The notes: generated from the sequence alone by a model not told the origin. 55,453 nucleotides of DNA from Paludibacteraceae bacterium (GCA_017553575.1 JAFZKQ010000105.1:1-55453); one strand, 5' to 3'. Shown: positions 15,156 through 25,461, counted from the first letter of the stretch. A program made the numbers and translations.

Positions 15156-17720
15156 TTATCTCTCGTTTGCAGTCTTAACGAATTTTTCGCCGTTGACAAC
15201 ATATACACCAGGCTTCAAGCCTTGGAGACATGTTGTAGACTCTACGTTCTTGCGAACTATACGACCTGTCATGTCATAAACATCTACGTTTCCTGTCATG
15301 AGGTTGCCTTCTGCGTCAATGGTAGCGACACCTGAGAGTTCTTCATCGAAGATGAGACCAAGAGATGGTCGAGCAGGCTCATTTGAATCTGCTAATTTAA
15401 TAAGTCCAGCTCTGAAAGGATTAAGTATCATTTTAGAAGTAACTGCGCCTATCTTGTTTTCTGGATAGATGAGGTAACCCTTTTGGTCAGAATCGATTGT
15501 TTGCTCTGTTCTCTTGAATGTTCCGAAATAGTAGAAGCCGTTATTTCCTATTGATCCAGCTACTGTCGTTGATAAAATTGCTACGTCGCTAAGTGTGTTG
15601 TGGAAATCAACGCTCTTCTTTCCTGGTGTTGGTCTATATAGTAGATAAGGAACACCTGCTTCTGCAACTCCATTCTCTACATATGTGAATCTAATTGCAT
15701 TCTTCTCTTGTATGTATCCAAAGTATTTATATAAGTAACCATTGAAATCTGTGGTGTTAACTTTGTATGGCAATGTAAATGCCAAAGTTGTGTCAGATTT
15801 GGTAAGTTTTCTTGTGTAAGAAAGTTTCTTAGCCTCAAAATTTACTGGTGTTGAGAAGGCAACCTTATCTACGATTACCAAATTCTCGCATTCCTCACCC
15901 TTGACAACGTTGTTACCTGAGATTGTAGACTCTTCTCCAACGAAAAGCAAGTCGTTCTCGGTATCTACAGGCTTAAATTCTGTGTTTTCACGGAATGTAG
16001 TGTCTCTCTCTCCTGTTATTTGAGAGTAGTAGGTTGCTTCCTCAGTTTTGAAATAGTTTGTAAGTGTCTCTGAGTGATGGCCCCATGCTGACGTGCAAGT
16101 GTGAGTACGAGTTTCATGGTCAGGCTCGTCCTCTAGTATTACCCATTCGCCCCAAGCATGAGGTGAGGTGGTTTTCTCGGTGTGAGCACCATTACGTTGA
16201 CAAGTTCTAACATATGTGTCTACATCACCTTCTGTATTTTTGTATTCCCATTCTCCCCAGATGTGACCCGTTACATCGTCAATAGCCTGTTGTGGATTAT
16301 TAATGCGAGTTTTTTTGTCTTTAGCGAAGAATTCTGTTGGGTCGTTTTTACAAGTGTAGTAAGTGTAATTAGGATCATCACCATCAGTACATGTTATGGT
16401 TCCCTCCAAAGTGTGCTCTTCGAGTTGGTGGCCAGTAGCTGGAATTGTAACCTCTTCAAGAGTGGTTTTTTTCGTTGCCTCTGCGTTTGCATAGATAACT
16501 CCAGGCTCGTTTACACAAGTGTAGTACAACTTATTACCAGTCTCCTCACATTTTGCGGCTTCAGCTTTGTGCTCTACCATGTGGTGACCTAATGCTGGAA
16601 TGAATACTTCACTCTCGTTTGCATAAGTTTCATAGTGTCCATCATTAGGGTTTTTGTAGTAAACACCTGGCTCATGTTCGCACAGCCAATATACGTTGTT
16701 ACCTTTTGTTGTACAAGTTGGGGCTTTTGCTTCGAATTTATCGCTGAAGATGTGGTGTAGATCTTGTTGATCCTTGTCGTTCGTGTATCTAGGCTCTCCT
16801 GTACAGTGTTTGTATTGGTAAACTGTCTCACCATTGAAAGAAGGGAAAGCGTCTGTGCCAATAGTTTGCTTGAAAGGTTCTGCACCCTTGTTCAAAAGGT
16901 AAGCGATTTTACCGCTTTTGAAATCGGCATCGGAAGAAGCTCCTGCGTCGTTCTTTGTTGCAACAGCATAGTAGCTATCTGAAATAACGGCTCTCGTGTT
17001 TGTCTTGTTGGCAATAGGAGCGGACTGGAGAGATGAGGAAAGTGTCGCATTTGTGTAGCAATTTGTTACTTCTCCTGCCAAGTCGCCTACGATACCTGCA
17101 ACGCTTTTATTTCCATCTAAAGATCCGTTTGAGTAGCAGTATTTAATTGTTCCTGTTGCAGCTTCTCCTGCAATACCACCAACTCTGGCGTCATTTGATA
17201 ATTTTATGCTTCCTGAAAAACTACTATGAAGGATTCGTCCACCATCCATTGTTGCGACAATACCACCGCCTAATCTTCCTTTTCCTGTAGTTTCTTTGTA
17301 TGTTGCATTAGTTATGTGCAAACTATCTATGAATGGTTTTTGTCCTGAACCTTCTTCTATCATGTAGAAGAATCCGACAACGCCATCAAGAGTTGGCTCT
17401 GCACAAAGTCCATCTATCTTGTGTCCACAGCCATTGAAGGTTCCGTTGTATCCTGCGTAACTAGTTGATTCTGAGGCAACTCCTATAGGATGCCAGTTTT
17501 CTCCACTAGGGACATTGATGTCTTTGGTCAATTTGGCATTTGCACTGATGTTGCCGTCGTTTACGTAGTCTCTAAACCATACCAACTCAGCATAATCGCT
17601 GATTTGGTAGTAGCCGTCAGCATTCTTTGCTGGCTCCTTTGGCGTCACTGCCGCCATTGTGAAGCTTGTACTTGCATATAGACCAAGTAAAGCCGCAAGC
17701 ATAAATTTACCTTTTTTCAT
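15156..17720 (-). CDS. Large exported surface protein with GLUG-like and Cys/His repeats and a sorting-like tail
   Basis: 854 residues with a signal peptide (MKKGKFMLAALLGLYASTSF). Residues about 35-270 look like GLUG/beta-solenoid sequence (YAELVWFRDYVNDG, FNGCGHKIDGL, GGIVATMDGGRILHSSF, GGIAGEAATGTIKYCYSNG). Residues about 325-560 hold imperfect repeats of the form GHxxxEH...C...GN..YYxC..EPGVxY, followed by variants with HxWGEW and RTC, a pattern seen in many Gram-positive and Bacteroidota surface proteins. A Bacteroidales-type beta domain follows, and then a tail VDVYDMTGRIVRKNV...GLKPGVYVVNGEKFVKTA similar to type IX sorting domains. It is probably a surface adhesin or scaffold; no enzyme motif was found. 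It is monocistronic. Confidence 0.8.
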   Translation of the reverse strand: MKKGKFMLAALLGLYASTSFTMAAVTPKEPAKNADGYYQISDYAELVWFRDYVNDGNISANAKLTKDINVPSGENWHPIGVASESTSYAGYNGTFNGCGHKIDGLCAEPTLDGVVGFFYMIEEGSGQKPFIDSLHITNATYKETTGKGRLGGGIVATMDGGRILHSSFSGSIKLSNDARVGGIAGEAATGTIKYCYSNGSLDGNKSVAGIVGDLAGEVTNCYTNATLSSSLQSAPIANKTNTRAVISDSYYAVATKNDAGASSDADFKSGKIAYLLNKGAEPFKQTIGTDAFPSFNGETVYQYKHCTGEPRYTNDKDQQDLHHIFSDKFEAKAPTCTTKGNNVYWLCEHEPGVYYKNPNDGHYETYANESEVFIPALGHHMVEHKAEAAKCEETGNKLYYTCVNEPGVIYANAEATKKTTLEEVTIPATGHQLEEHTLEGTITCTDGDDPNYTYYTCKNDPTEFFAKDKKTRINNPQQAIDDVTGHIWGEWEYKNTEGDVDTYVRTCQRNGAHTEKTTSPHAWGEWVILEDEPDHETRTHTCTSAWGHHSETLTNYFKTEEATYYSQITGERDTTFRENTEFKPVDTENDLLFVGEESTISGNNVVKGEECENLVIVDKVAFSTPVNFEAKKLSYTRKLTKSDTTLAFTLPYKVNTTDFNGYLYKYFGYIQEKNAIRFTYVENGVAEAGVPYLLYRPTPGKKSVDFHNTLSDVAILSTTVAGSIGNNGFYYFGTFKRTEQTIDSDQKGYLIYPENKIGAVTSKMILNPFRAGLIKLADSNEPARPSLGLIFDEELSGVATIDAEGNLMTGNVDVYDMTGRIVRKNVESTTCLQGLKPGVYVVNGEKFVKTANER

Positions 17721-18095
17721 TTTTTAAAATATTGATTGTTTTTAGAAATTATTGAATCTCATATTTTAGTAGGTAATCAGAGGATGTTGTCCTCCTTAAT
17801 TAATCTATTAAAGTGTTTTATTGCTATTTAGGTGAATGTCCCCGTATTTCCGAAAATCGGATTGCTTGTTTGGTCTTCGTTCATATAGGTCTCTCCTAAA
17901 CTTTTTGCAAAGATAATGCTTAAAAATGATTCTATCTAAAAAAATCTTTCTTTTTTTATGAAAATTGGTGGATTATTCTTTTCTGTGCATAAATATTCGA
18001 TTTTGGGGCGCGTTTTGTCGATAGGAGAGGCGTAGTGGCTGGGTTTTAGGCCTGCGGATGGGCATTCATAGTCGGATGCGGCAATCGAGGAAAAT
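17721..18095. other. Intergenic gap with candidate promoter of the surface-protein gene
   Basis: TATCTTTG on the minus strand (17908-17915) matches the -7 consensus, with only a weak T-rich -33. If used, the leader would be about 180 nt. A GC-richer stretch lies at 18003-18090 with no coding frame. No other structure was recognised. Confidence 0.4.
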
Positions 18096-18127
18096 GAAAA
18101 ACGGCCGCCCCTAAGGACGACCGTTTA
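18096..18127 (-). terminator. Rho-independent terminator of glyA
   Basis: On the minus strand AAACGGTCG pairs with CGGCCGTTT and is followed by a T run, 24 bp after the glyA stop. Confidence 0.85.
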
Positions 18128-18151
18128 GGATATATTCTCAATTCCTTGAAA

Positions 18152-19432
18152 TTACCAAGCGAAGAGAGGATAATTCTTCATGATGGAATTGACCTTCTCA
18201 CGAACAGAAGTGATGACTTTGTCGTTTTCTGGGTCTGAAAGTACGGTGTCGATCATTTCGACGATTTCTCCCATCAATTCCTCCTTGGCACCACGAGTCG
18301 TGATGGCTGGTGTACCGAAACGGAGACCAGAAGTCAAGAATGGAGAACGGCTGTCGAATGGCACCATGTTCTTGTTAGTCGTGATGTCAGCGGCAACCAA
18401 TGCCTTCTCTGCCAACTTACCCGTCAATTCTGGGAATTTAGTACGGAGGTCAACCAACATGGAGTGGTTGTCTGTACCGTTGGAGATGATCTTGTAACCC
18501 TTGTCCATGAAAGCCTGAGCCATAACAGCTGCATTCTTCTTAACTTGGGTTTGATATACTTTGTATTCTGGTTGAAGAGCCTCCTCGAATGATACTGCCT
18601 TTGCTGCAATGACATGCTCCAATGGTCCACCTTGGATACCAGGGAATACGGCTGAGTCGAGTAGGGCAGACATCTTCTTGATTTCGCCCTTAGGAGTCTT
18701 CTTGCCCCATGGGTTGTCGAAGTCCTTGCCCATCATGATGACACCACCACGAGGTCCACGAAGAGTCTTGTGGGTAGTTGTGGTAACGATGTGTGCATAT
18801 TTAACAGGGTTGTCCAACAAACCAGCTGCGATCAAACCAGCAGGGTGTGCCATATCCACCATGAAGATAGCGCCGATTTCGTCAGCCACCTTGCGGATAC
18901 GTGCGTAATCCCACTCTCTTGAGTAAGCGGAAGCACCAGCGATAATCAATTTTGGCTTCTCTGTACGTGCTACGCTCTCCAATTGCTCGTAGTCAACACG
19001 TCCAGTCTCCTCTTTAACGTTGTATGCCAAAGCTTGGAATACGATACCGGAGAAGTTGACCAAGGAACCGTGAGAGAGGTGTCCTCCGTGTGAGAGGTTC
19101 AAGCCGAGGAACTTGTCGCCAGGGTTCATGCAAGCCAAGAACACAGCAGCGTTGGCTTGTGCGCCGGAGTGGGGTTGTACGTTAGCCCATTCTGCATTGA
19201 ATATTTTTTTCAAACGGTCGATGGCAAGCTGCTCGCTAAGGTCAACGACTTCGCATCCTCCGTAGTAACGCTTGCCGGGATATCCCTCAGCGTACTTGTT
19301 TGTCAAGCAAGAGCCCATAGCTTGCATGACTTGTTCGCTCACAAAGTTTTCAGATGCGATCAACTCGATGCCTTTGAGTTGGCGTTGACGCTCTTTCTCG
19401 ATGATGTCGAAAATTGCCGAATCTCTCTTCAT
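18152..19432 (-). CDS. glyA: Serine hydroxymethyltransferase
   Basis: 426 residues, full length. This cytosolic PLP enzyme interconverts serine plus tetrahydrofolate with glycine plus 5,10-methylene-THF, the main source of one-carbon units. The PLP lysine is Lys222 in [14 protein letters not shown]. The conserved N-terminal [22 protein letters not shown] and [12 protein letters not shown]-like blocks are present. It is monocistronic, with its own terminator. A TAAATTTG -7 element on the minus strand (19461-19468) lies about 30 bp upstream of the ATG, with no clear -33 box. Confidence 0.98.
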   Translation of the reverse strand: MKRDSAIFDIIEKERQRQLKGIELIASENFVSEQVMQAMGSCLTNKYAEGYPGKRYYGGCEVVDLSEQLAIDRLKKIFNAEWANVQPHSGAQANAAVFLACMNPGDKFLGLNLSHGGHLSHGSLVNFSGIVFQALAYNVKEETGRVDYEQLESVARTEKPKLIIAGASAYSREWDYARIRKVADEIGAIFMVDMAHPAGLIAAGLLDNPVKYAHIVTTTTHKTLRGPRGGVIMMGKDFDNPWGKKTPKGEIKKMSALLDSAVFPGIQGGPLEHVIAAKAVSFEEALQPEYKVYQTQVKKNAAVMAQAFMDKGYKIISNGTDNHSMLVDLRTKFPELTGKLAEKALVAADITTNKNMVPFDSRSPFLTSGLRFGTPAITTRGAKEELMGEIVEMIDTVLSDPENDKVITSVREKVNSIMKNYPLFAW

Positions 19433-19630
19433 ATTATTCTCAGTTTTTGAAATTTCTCTGCAAATTTAATTCTTTTTCTTGATACACTCTTTTTTTGTTC
19501 TAAAAAATCTGCTATGAAATGTGTGGAATTTTCATTTGACTTTTCTTGTGTGGTTGAAAGTTCTTTCCGTTCAATGTCATGGAAAGAAAACGAGGAGGAT
19601 GGAATTCTAGTATTAGACACCTGTACGTCT

Positions 19631-19857
19631 TTGGCTGGAAGCCAACCCTATTAGTAACCGGGTACGCAGTGCCCGGGAGTTAGGTCAGGCGACAACGTGG
19701 CTGGAAGCCACCCCTAATACAGATGATACGAAGGCTTCCAGCCTTTTCCCTCGTCTCAACTATCTGCCGACAGCACCTATCGGTGCAATCGGTTACTAAT
19801 AGGACAGGTTTCCAGCCTGTGAATTCCATCCGCATTGACCACGGGTTCACCCCCGTG
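19631..19857. repeat. Nested palindromic intergenic repeat array
   Basis: A series of short perfect or near-perfect palindromes: TTGGCTGGAAGCCAA (19631-19645), CGGGTACGCAGTGCCCG (19660-19675), GTGGCTGGAAGCCAC (19697-19711), AAGGCTTCCAGCCTT (19731-19745), GCACCTATCGGTGC (19773-19786), CAGGTTTCCAGCCTG (19805-19819) and a CACGGGTTCACCCCCGTG-like one (19840-19857). GGCTGGAAGCC recurs in both orientations, and CCTATTAGTAACC (19647-19659) is mirrored by GGTTACTAATAGG (19791-19803), so the whole is also a large inverted repeat. It shares its architecture, but not its sequence, with the array at 5112-5324. Confidence 0.7.
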
Positions 19858-19970
19858 TCTGTGTTATGCCACCCTTTGGAGTCGGAAGCGCAAGAGAATG
19901 TCAGAGTCTTAGAAGGACGGCAGAATGTAGTCATAGCAGCAAAGGGGAGGGGCGAACCCTTCTGCAAAAC

Positions 19971-20004
19971 AAAAAAGGTGAAACCCTTTCGGATTCCACC
20001 TTTT
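19971..20004 (-). terminator. Terminator of the atp operon
   Basis: On the minus strand AAAAGGTGGAATCC pairs with GGGTTTCACCTTTT around GAAA and runs into TTTTTTG, about 30 bp after the atpG stop codon. Confidence 0.88.
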
Positions 20005-20031
20005 CTTATGAGAACGAAACGTTGTCCTTAC

Positions 20032-20910
20032 TTATTTGGCAAGAGCCACCTGTCCACCCACAATATCCAACAACTCGCTTGTGATAGCTTGCTGTCTGGT
20101 CTTGTTGTAGAGGATGGTCAACTCATTGATCAAGGTGTCTGCATTGTCGCTTGCGGTTTGCATGGCAACGACGCGAGCACCGTGCTCGGAAGCGTTTGAG
20201 TCGAGGAGGCAAGCGTAAAGTTTTGTCCTGAGTGCCTTAGGCAAGAGTGTCTGCAACACTTCGGCTTTGCTTGGCTCGACGATGTAATCGCAAGACAAGG
20301 TTTTTGTTTTCTTGTCCGCTTTCTTGTCAAATGCAATCGGCAAGAAGTCTTCCGTCATCAATTTTTGGACGGAGGTGTTCTTCAAGTGGTGGTAGATGAT
20401 GACTACCTTGTCAAATTCCTTGGCGACGAATTTCTCCATGATGCCGTTGGTAATCTCAGACATCTCGTTGAAATTGGGTTTGTCGGCCAAGCGATGGAAT
20501 GAACCTTCGACCTTGACAGGGAGTTTGCCCACGGCATCCGCCACTTTTTTACCGATCGGATAAACGGAGATGTTCTCCATTCCGAGTTCTTTATGCTCAG
20601 CAATCACCTCGTTCAACCTTTTGATGACATTGGAATTGAATGCACCGCAAAGGCTGGAATTAGAAGAAAAGACCACGATCGCCAATTTTTTCAATGGCCG
20701 TACATCAGCGTATGTCGATTGGAAGTCCGTCTCGGTCTCCAAGAAATTGTTCAATATTGTATTGAGCCTATCTTGGTAAGGAGACATGCTTTCAATGGCA
20801 TATTGAGCTTTTTTCAGCTTGGCCGACGAGACCATCTTCATTGCTCCGGTAATCTTCTTGGTGGAGTTTACCGACCCGATTCTTGCTTTAACTTCTTTTA
20901 GTGATGCCAT
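20032..20910 (-). CDS. atpG: ATP synthase F1 gamma subunit
   Basis: 292 residues. This is the central rotor shaft of F1 that couples c-ring rotation to catalysis. It opens MASLKEVKARIGSVNSTKKITGAMKMVSSAK, the near-invariant gamma N-terminal helix, and ends with the matching C-terminal helix (ELTILYNKTRQQAITSELLDIVGG). It is the last gene of the operon, 3 bp after atpA, and is followed by a terminator. Confidence 0.97.
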   Translation of the reverse strand: MASLKEVKARIGSVNSTKKITGAMKMVSSAKLKKAQYAIESMSPYQDRLNTILNNFLETETDFQSTYADVRPLKKLAIVVFSSNSSLCGAFNSNVIKRLNEVIAEHKELGMENISVYPIGKKVADAVGKLPVKVEGSFHRLADKPNFNEMSEITNGIMEKFVAKEFDKVVIIYHHLKNTSVQKLMTEDFLPIAFDKKADKKTKTLSCDYIVEPSKAEVLQTLLPKALRTKLYACLLDSNASEHGARVVAMQTASDNADTLINELTILYNKTRQQAITSELLDIVGGQVALAK

Positions 20911-20913
20911 TTG

Positions 20914-22500
20914 TTATAACGTTTTTTTGATCTGATTGATGACAGTCTCGGCCTCTTCCTTAAGGATTGCTTTGATGTTGTCGTCGATTTTTCCGACTTT
21001 CAAGCTGTCCAAGACATCCTCTTGGTGAAGGTGATTCAATCTTTCGATGTACAATTTCTCGAATTCGTGAACCTTTTCAACTGGCAATACGTTCAAGATA
21101 CCGTTCGTACCACAATAGATGACAGCGATTTGGTGCTCCACCTTGTAAGGGGTGTATTGAGGTTGCTTTAACAATTCCGTGTTACGGATACCCTTGTCGA
21201 TGGTCATCTTCGTTACGGCATCCATATCACCACCGAACTTGGTGAATGACTCCAACTCACGATATTGAGCTTGGTCTGTCTTCAATGTTCCGGCGATTTG
21301 CTTCATGGCCTTCACCTGAGCACTACCACCCACACGGGATACGGAGATACCTACGTTGATGGCAGGACGGATACCGGCGTTGAACATGTTCGTCTCCAAG
21401 AAGATCTGACCGTCGGTGATGGAGATTACATTCGTTGGAATGTAGGCTGACACGTCACCAGCTTGAGTCTCGATGATTGGAAGTGCAGTCAATGAACCAC
21501 CACCTTTCACCTTGCCTCTCAAAGAAGCAGGAAGGTCGTTCATCTGAGCAGCCACGTTGTCGTTGCCGATGATTTTTGCGGCACGCTCCAAAAGACGTGA
21601 GTGCAAGTAGAACACATCACCAGGGTAGGCCTCACGACCGGAAGGACGCTTCAAGATCAAGGATACCTCACGGTAGGCTACGGCTTGCTTAGACAAGTCA
21701 TCGTATACTACCAATGCGTGCATACCTTGGTCACGGAAGTACTCTCCGATGGCAGCACCTGCGAAAGGTGCGAAATATTGCATGGCAGCAGGGTCGGAAG
21801 CCGTGGCAGATACGATGATCGTATAGTCCATTGCTCCATGAGCCTTGAGCGTATTTACAATATTAGCGACGGTTGAACCTTTTTGACCTACGGCTACGTA
21901 GATACAATATACAGGCTCTCCCGCAAGATAAGCATCTTTTTGGTTGATGATGGTATCGATTGCGATGGCAGTCTTACCTGTCTGACGGTCACCGATAATC
22001 AACTCACGTTGTCCACGACCAATAGGAATCATGGCATCGATAGCCTTCAATCCCGTTTGGAGTGGGCGTTTTACAGGCTCACGGTAGATAACGCCTGGGG
22101 CCTTACGCTCCAACGGCATCTCCAACAATTCGCCTTTAATAGGACCCATACCATCGATTGGTTCACCGATGGTGTTTACAACTCTACCTACCATGCCCTT
22201 ACCGGTCATGATGGAGGCAATTCTCTTGGTGCGCTTAACCGTGTCGCCTTCCTTGATTTGGTCTGTAGGACCCAGCAACACAGCACCCACGTTATCCTCT
22301 TCCAAGTTCATCACAACGGCTTTCATCCCGTTATCGAACTCTAAAAGTTCTCCTGCTTCGGCATTCTGCAATCCGTAGATACGAACCACACCATCGCTTA
22401 CTTGCAGCACGGTACCAACTTCCTCGAACTTGACTTTGCTGTCCAAGTCTTGAAGTTGCATTTTTAGCACGTCGGATACTTCACTTGCTTTTATAGCCAT
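20914..22500 (-). CDS. atpA: ATP synthase F1 alpha subunit
   Basis: 528 residues. This is the nucleotide-binding, non-catalytic hexamer subunit of F1. The Walker A motif is [11 protein letters not shown], the conserved [21 protein letters not shown] block follows, and the alpha signature [17 protein letters not shown] is present. It follows atpH by 32 bp and precedes atpG by 3 bp. The length is slightly above the usual ~500-510, as in other Bacteroidota. Confidence 0.98.
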   Translation of the reverse strand: MAIKASEVSDVLKMQLQDLDSKVKFEEVGTVLQVSDGVVRIYGLQNAEAGELLEFDNGMKAVVMNLEEDNVGAVLLGPTDQIKEGDTVKRTKRIASIMTGKGMVGRVVNTIGEPIDGMGPIKGELLEMPLERKAPGVIYREPVKRPLQTGLKAIDAMIPIGRGQRELIIGDRQTGKTAIAIDTIINQKDAYLAGEPVYCIYVAVGQKGSTVANIVNTLKAHGAMDYTIIVSATASDPAAMQYFAPFAGAAIGEYFRDQGMHALVVYDDLSKQAVAYREVSLILKRPSGREAYPGDVFYLHSRLLERAAKIIGNDNVAAQMNDLPASLRGKVKGGGSLTALPIIETQAGDVSAYIPTNVISITDGQIFLETNMFNAGIRPAINVGISVSRVGGSAQVKAMKQIAGTLKTDQAQYRELESFTKFGGDMDAVTKMTIDKGIRNTELLKQPQYTPYKVEHQIAVIYCGTNGILNVLPVEKVHEFEKLYIERLNHLHQEDVLDSLKVGKIDDNIKAILKEEAETVINQIKKTL

Positions 22501-22532
22501 AATTAATTTCTTTGTTAGTTTTAGAATACTGA

Positions 22533-23093
22533 TTACTGCTGGGCAATTTCGGAGTTGCGGGAAACAAACGTGTTACGAATGTTTCTCAACTGGCTCTTCA
22601 CGCTGGCATCCAATTGATATGTCTCCACGTTCAAGATGAACCCACCAATCAATTCAGGGTCGACCGATTTTTCGAATTCCACGGTGCCCGATACTTTGGT
22701 CTTGATGGCGGCCCTCATCCGCTCCTCTTCGGCTTCGGAGATAGGGCTTGCCGTGATCAAAGAACTGATGATGATGTTCTTCTTTTTGCGGTACAAGTCT
22801 TGGAATACCAAGCTTATGCCTTGGAAGTATTCCTCTCGTTTGTGCTCGATGACAAGGTCAACGAATTTTTTGTATTCGTCGGACACTTGGGTACCTGCAG
22901 CAGTGATAAGCAGTTGCTTTCTCTTCTCCTTGGATACGGTGGGGTTCTTGAGTGCCTCACGAAGTTCCGGCAAAGCCATGAAACTTTTAGCCACGACTTT
23001 CATCTCTTCGTATACAGCATTCTCCTTGCCGTTCTCTTCTGCGAAAAGATAGAGTGCTTTGGCATATCTTGCTGAAATTTTACCTGTATTCAT
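22533..23093 (-). CDS. atpH: ATP synthase F1 delta subunit
   Basis: 186 residues. This peripheral-stalk subunit (OSCP equivalent) joins the b dimer to the top of F1. The N-terminal helical domain starts [18 protein letters not shown], as expected, and the C-terminal domain ends with [27 protein letters not shown]. It sits 6 bp after atpF in the operon. Confidence 0.95.
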   Translation of the reverse strand: MNTGKISARYAKALYLFAEENGKENAVYEEMKVVAKSFMALPELREALKNPTVSKEKRKQLLITAAGTQVSDEYKKFVDLVIEHKREEYFQGISLVFQDLYRKKKNIIISSLITASPISEAEEERMRAAIKTKVSGTVEFEKSVDPELIGGFILNVETYQLDASVKSQLRNIRNTFVSRNSEIAQQ

Positions 23094-23099
23094 CGGCTG

Positions 23100-23600
23100 T
23101 TACGATTTAGCGACATTAACTTCATCCAAAAGTTTGTTGATCATGTCTGTCTGGCTCTCTCCGGTCTTCAACTCCTCTCTGAGGATTCTCTCAGCGATGG
23201 TTACTGACAATTCAGCAACTTGGGAACGGATCTCCTTTACGACATTATCTTTCTCCAGTTGGATGCTTTCCTTTGCATTTTCGATGATCTTGTTCGCCTC
23301 GATAGTTGCTTGAGTCTTGGCGTCGGCAATCATCTTCTCTTTTAATTTTGAAGCTTCTTTCAACAATTCAAGTCGCTCGTTCTTGGCTTCAGCGAGAAGT
23401 TTCTCGTTCTCGGCCTTGAGGTTGGCCAATGCGGCGTTTGCCTCATCAGCTTTCCTGAGTGACTCTTCAATGTAATTCCCTCTGTCTTCTATCATTCCGA
23501 CGATAGCGGGCCATGCCCACTTTCCAAGAATGGTGGCAACAAGGAGGAAGCAAAGAAGCATCCAGAATAAAAGACCAAAATCTGGTGTCAGTAATGACAT
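23100..23600 (-). CDS. atpF: ATP synthase F0 b subunit
   Basis: 166 residues. It has one N-terminal membrane helix (LLFWMLLCFLLVATILGKWA) followed by a long charged alpha-helix forming the peripheral-stalk coiled coil. Only one b-type gene is present, so a b homodimer is expected. It lies between atpE (24 bp) and atpH. Confidence 0.95.
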   Translation of the reverse strand: MSLLTPDFGLLFWMLLCFLLVATILGKWAWPAIVGMIEDRGNYIEESLRKADEANAALANLKAENEKLLAEAKNERLELLKEASKLKEKMIADAKTQATIEANKIIENAKESIQLEKDNVVKEIRSQVAELSVTIAERILREELKTGESQTDMINKLLDEVNVAKS

Positions 23601-23624
23601 AATGATATTTTTTTTACTGGGTTA

Positions 23625-23891
<267 letters not shown>

Positions 23892-23928
23892 TTAATTGTT
23901 ATTTTAATAAATTGTTACTTACTTTTTT

Positions 23929-25065
23929 TTATTCGTGACCCTCATGCTCTGCTTGTCCCATTCCGATGAAGATGGCTGAAAGCATGGTGAACACATAGGC
24001 TTGGATGAAACATACCAAACACTCCAATAGAGACATGAACGTAATCAAGAGGACGGAAAGCACGGAGATGGCTCCACCTGCCGCTACGCTCATTTGTCCG
24101 AAGATGAAGATCAATCCAATCAAGATCAGCACCATGGTGTGTCCAGCGAACATGTTCGCAAATAGACGGACGCAGAGGGCGATAGGCTTGATGAAGATAC
24201 CTAAGATCTCAATGAACTGCATGATTGGAATTGGGAATTTCAACCACAATGGAACTTCTGGCCAGAAAATCTCCTTCCAATAGGCTCCCGTACCCCTGAA
24301 GTTGGTCAAGATGAACGTGAGCGTAGCCAACACCAACGTAACGGCGATGTTACCTGTCAAGTTGGCACCTCCTGGGAAAATCGGAATGATTCCGAGGATG
24401 TTGTTCAGGAAGATGAAGAAGAACGCTGTCAGCAAGTAGGCTGAGAACTTCTTGTAGTTCTTTCCGACACTTGGCTTGATGATGTCATCGTGCAAAGCTA
24501 CGATAAGAGGTTCCAACAAAGCCTGCTTTCCAGTCGGTTTGCTGCGTGGGTTCTCTTTGTACTTCTTGGCAATGGAAAGGAAAATGTACAGCAGAAGTGA
24601 GCAGCTGATAAGCAAAGATGCCACGTTCTTCGTGATGGAGAAGTCCCAAGGACGCTCACCCGTTGATACTTCGACAATCTTTCCTGCATGGCTGCCTTCC
24701 TCGGCTATTTTGTAGCCTTTGTATTCCGTGCGGTGCCCTTCATGTCCCAGATTGCTGGAGCAGAAGACATCTAGCCCGTTTTGTCCATAAACGATGCAGA
24801 GCAAAGGAATGGAAATGGGCTCTTCTCCAATGGTCGTGATATGCCAATCGTATGCGTCCCCCGTGTGCCCGAAAATCATCTCTTTCAAGTTCACACCTTC
24901 CTTTTCGGTGGCATGCTCTTCGGATATGACTTCCGATGTCGCCTCTTGGACATCTGCCGCTTCACTGTTCTCCTGAGCATTGACGGTTAGTCCACCCAAG
25001 AGAAAAAGCATCGCGAAGAAGGCCTTTTTGAATAGGCTTATCGTTTTGTTTTTGGACTGACTCAT
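23929..25065 (-). CDS. atpB: ATP synthase F0 a subunit with N-terminal extension
   Basis: 378 residues, longer than the ~250-270 typical of many bacteria. It begins with a signal-like hydrophobic stretch (AFFAMLFLLGGLTVNA) and about 110 further polar residues rich in Glu and His before the first core helix near residue 150. The core carries the essential half-channel arginine, Arg300, in LCVRLFANMFAGH. The tail is His/Glu-rich (AEHEGHE). Its ATG overlaps the stop of the upstream gene by 4 bp (ATGA), implying translational coupling. Extended a subunits occur in Bacteroidota; the role of the extension is unknown. Confidence 0.95.
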   Translation of the reverse strand: MSQSKNKTISLFKKAFFAMLFLLGGLTVNAQENSEAADVQEATSEVISEEHATEKEGVNLKEMIFGHTGDAYDWHITTIGEEPISIPLLCIVYGQNGLDVFCSSNLGHEGHRTEYKGYKIAEEGSHAGKIVEVSTGERPWDFSITKNVASLLISCSLLLYIFLSIAKKYKENPRSKPTGKQALLEPLIVALHDDIIKPSVGKNYKKFSAYLLTAFFFIFLNNILGIIPIFPGGANLTGNIAVTLVLATLTFILTNFRGTGAYWKEIFWPEVPLWLKFPIPIMQFIEILGIFIKPIALCVRLFANMFAGHTMVLILIGLIFIFGQMSVAAGGAISVLSVLLITFMSLLECLVCFIQAYVFTMLSAIFIGMGQAEHEGHE

Positions 25066-25451
25066 TTTGTTAATCCTTTATTAAGTTTTTGCGAGGTGAA
25101 GACCTCAAATACTAGATAAATCACATAATAGACCAAAAATATGACTAAGAAGGGTACTGCGAATTCTCGGTTGAATACGACATAAAGTACGCAGCCGATA
25201 AGGGCTGAGAAGAACTTTATGGCTGTGAGGACCATGAATGCCCTCATGTATTTTTGCCCGTCGCCCTTCAAACTGTCTAAAGATATGATTGTCAACGTTC
25301 CGAAAAGGACAAAGAAGGCTGACATGAAAGGAATGACCTTAAGTAGCGGACAATCGTTCCCGTAAGAGTGGGCGACGTATGCATAAGCGCCCGTGGAAAC
25401 TACCGTCATCAGAATTGTCAGTGCCCAAATTACCTTCGTCGTGGGTTTCAT
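25062..25451 (-). CDS. Small membrane protein in the atp operon (AtpI-like position)
   Basis: About 129 residues from the ATG at 25451; an in-frame TTG at 25469 would add six residues and overlap atpC. Four hydrophobic segments are visible (VIWALTILMTVVS, FMSAFFVLFGTLTII, FSALIGCVLYVVF, FLVIFLVYYVIYLVF). It sits between atpC and atpB, the place where many bacteria carry atpI or another c-ring assembly factor. Sequence similarity to AtpI is not evident by eye, so that role is inferred only from position and topology. Its stop overlaps the atpB start. Confidence 0.8.
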   Translation of the reverse strand: MKPTTKVIWALTILMTVVSTGAYAYVAHSYGNDCPLLKVIPFMSAFFVLFGTLTIISLDSLKGDGQKYMRAFMVLTAIKFFSALIGCVLYVVFNREFAVPFLVIFLVYYVIYLVFEVFTSQKLNKGLTK

Positions 25452-25461
25452 ACCAACATCT

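Noticed and set aside
19723-20199. 158-codon frame across the second palindrome array
   Set aside because: It begins in palindromic repeats and ends antisense to atpG. Such frames are regularly over-annotated in Bacteroidota repeats.
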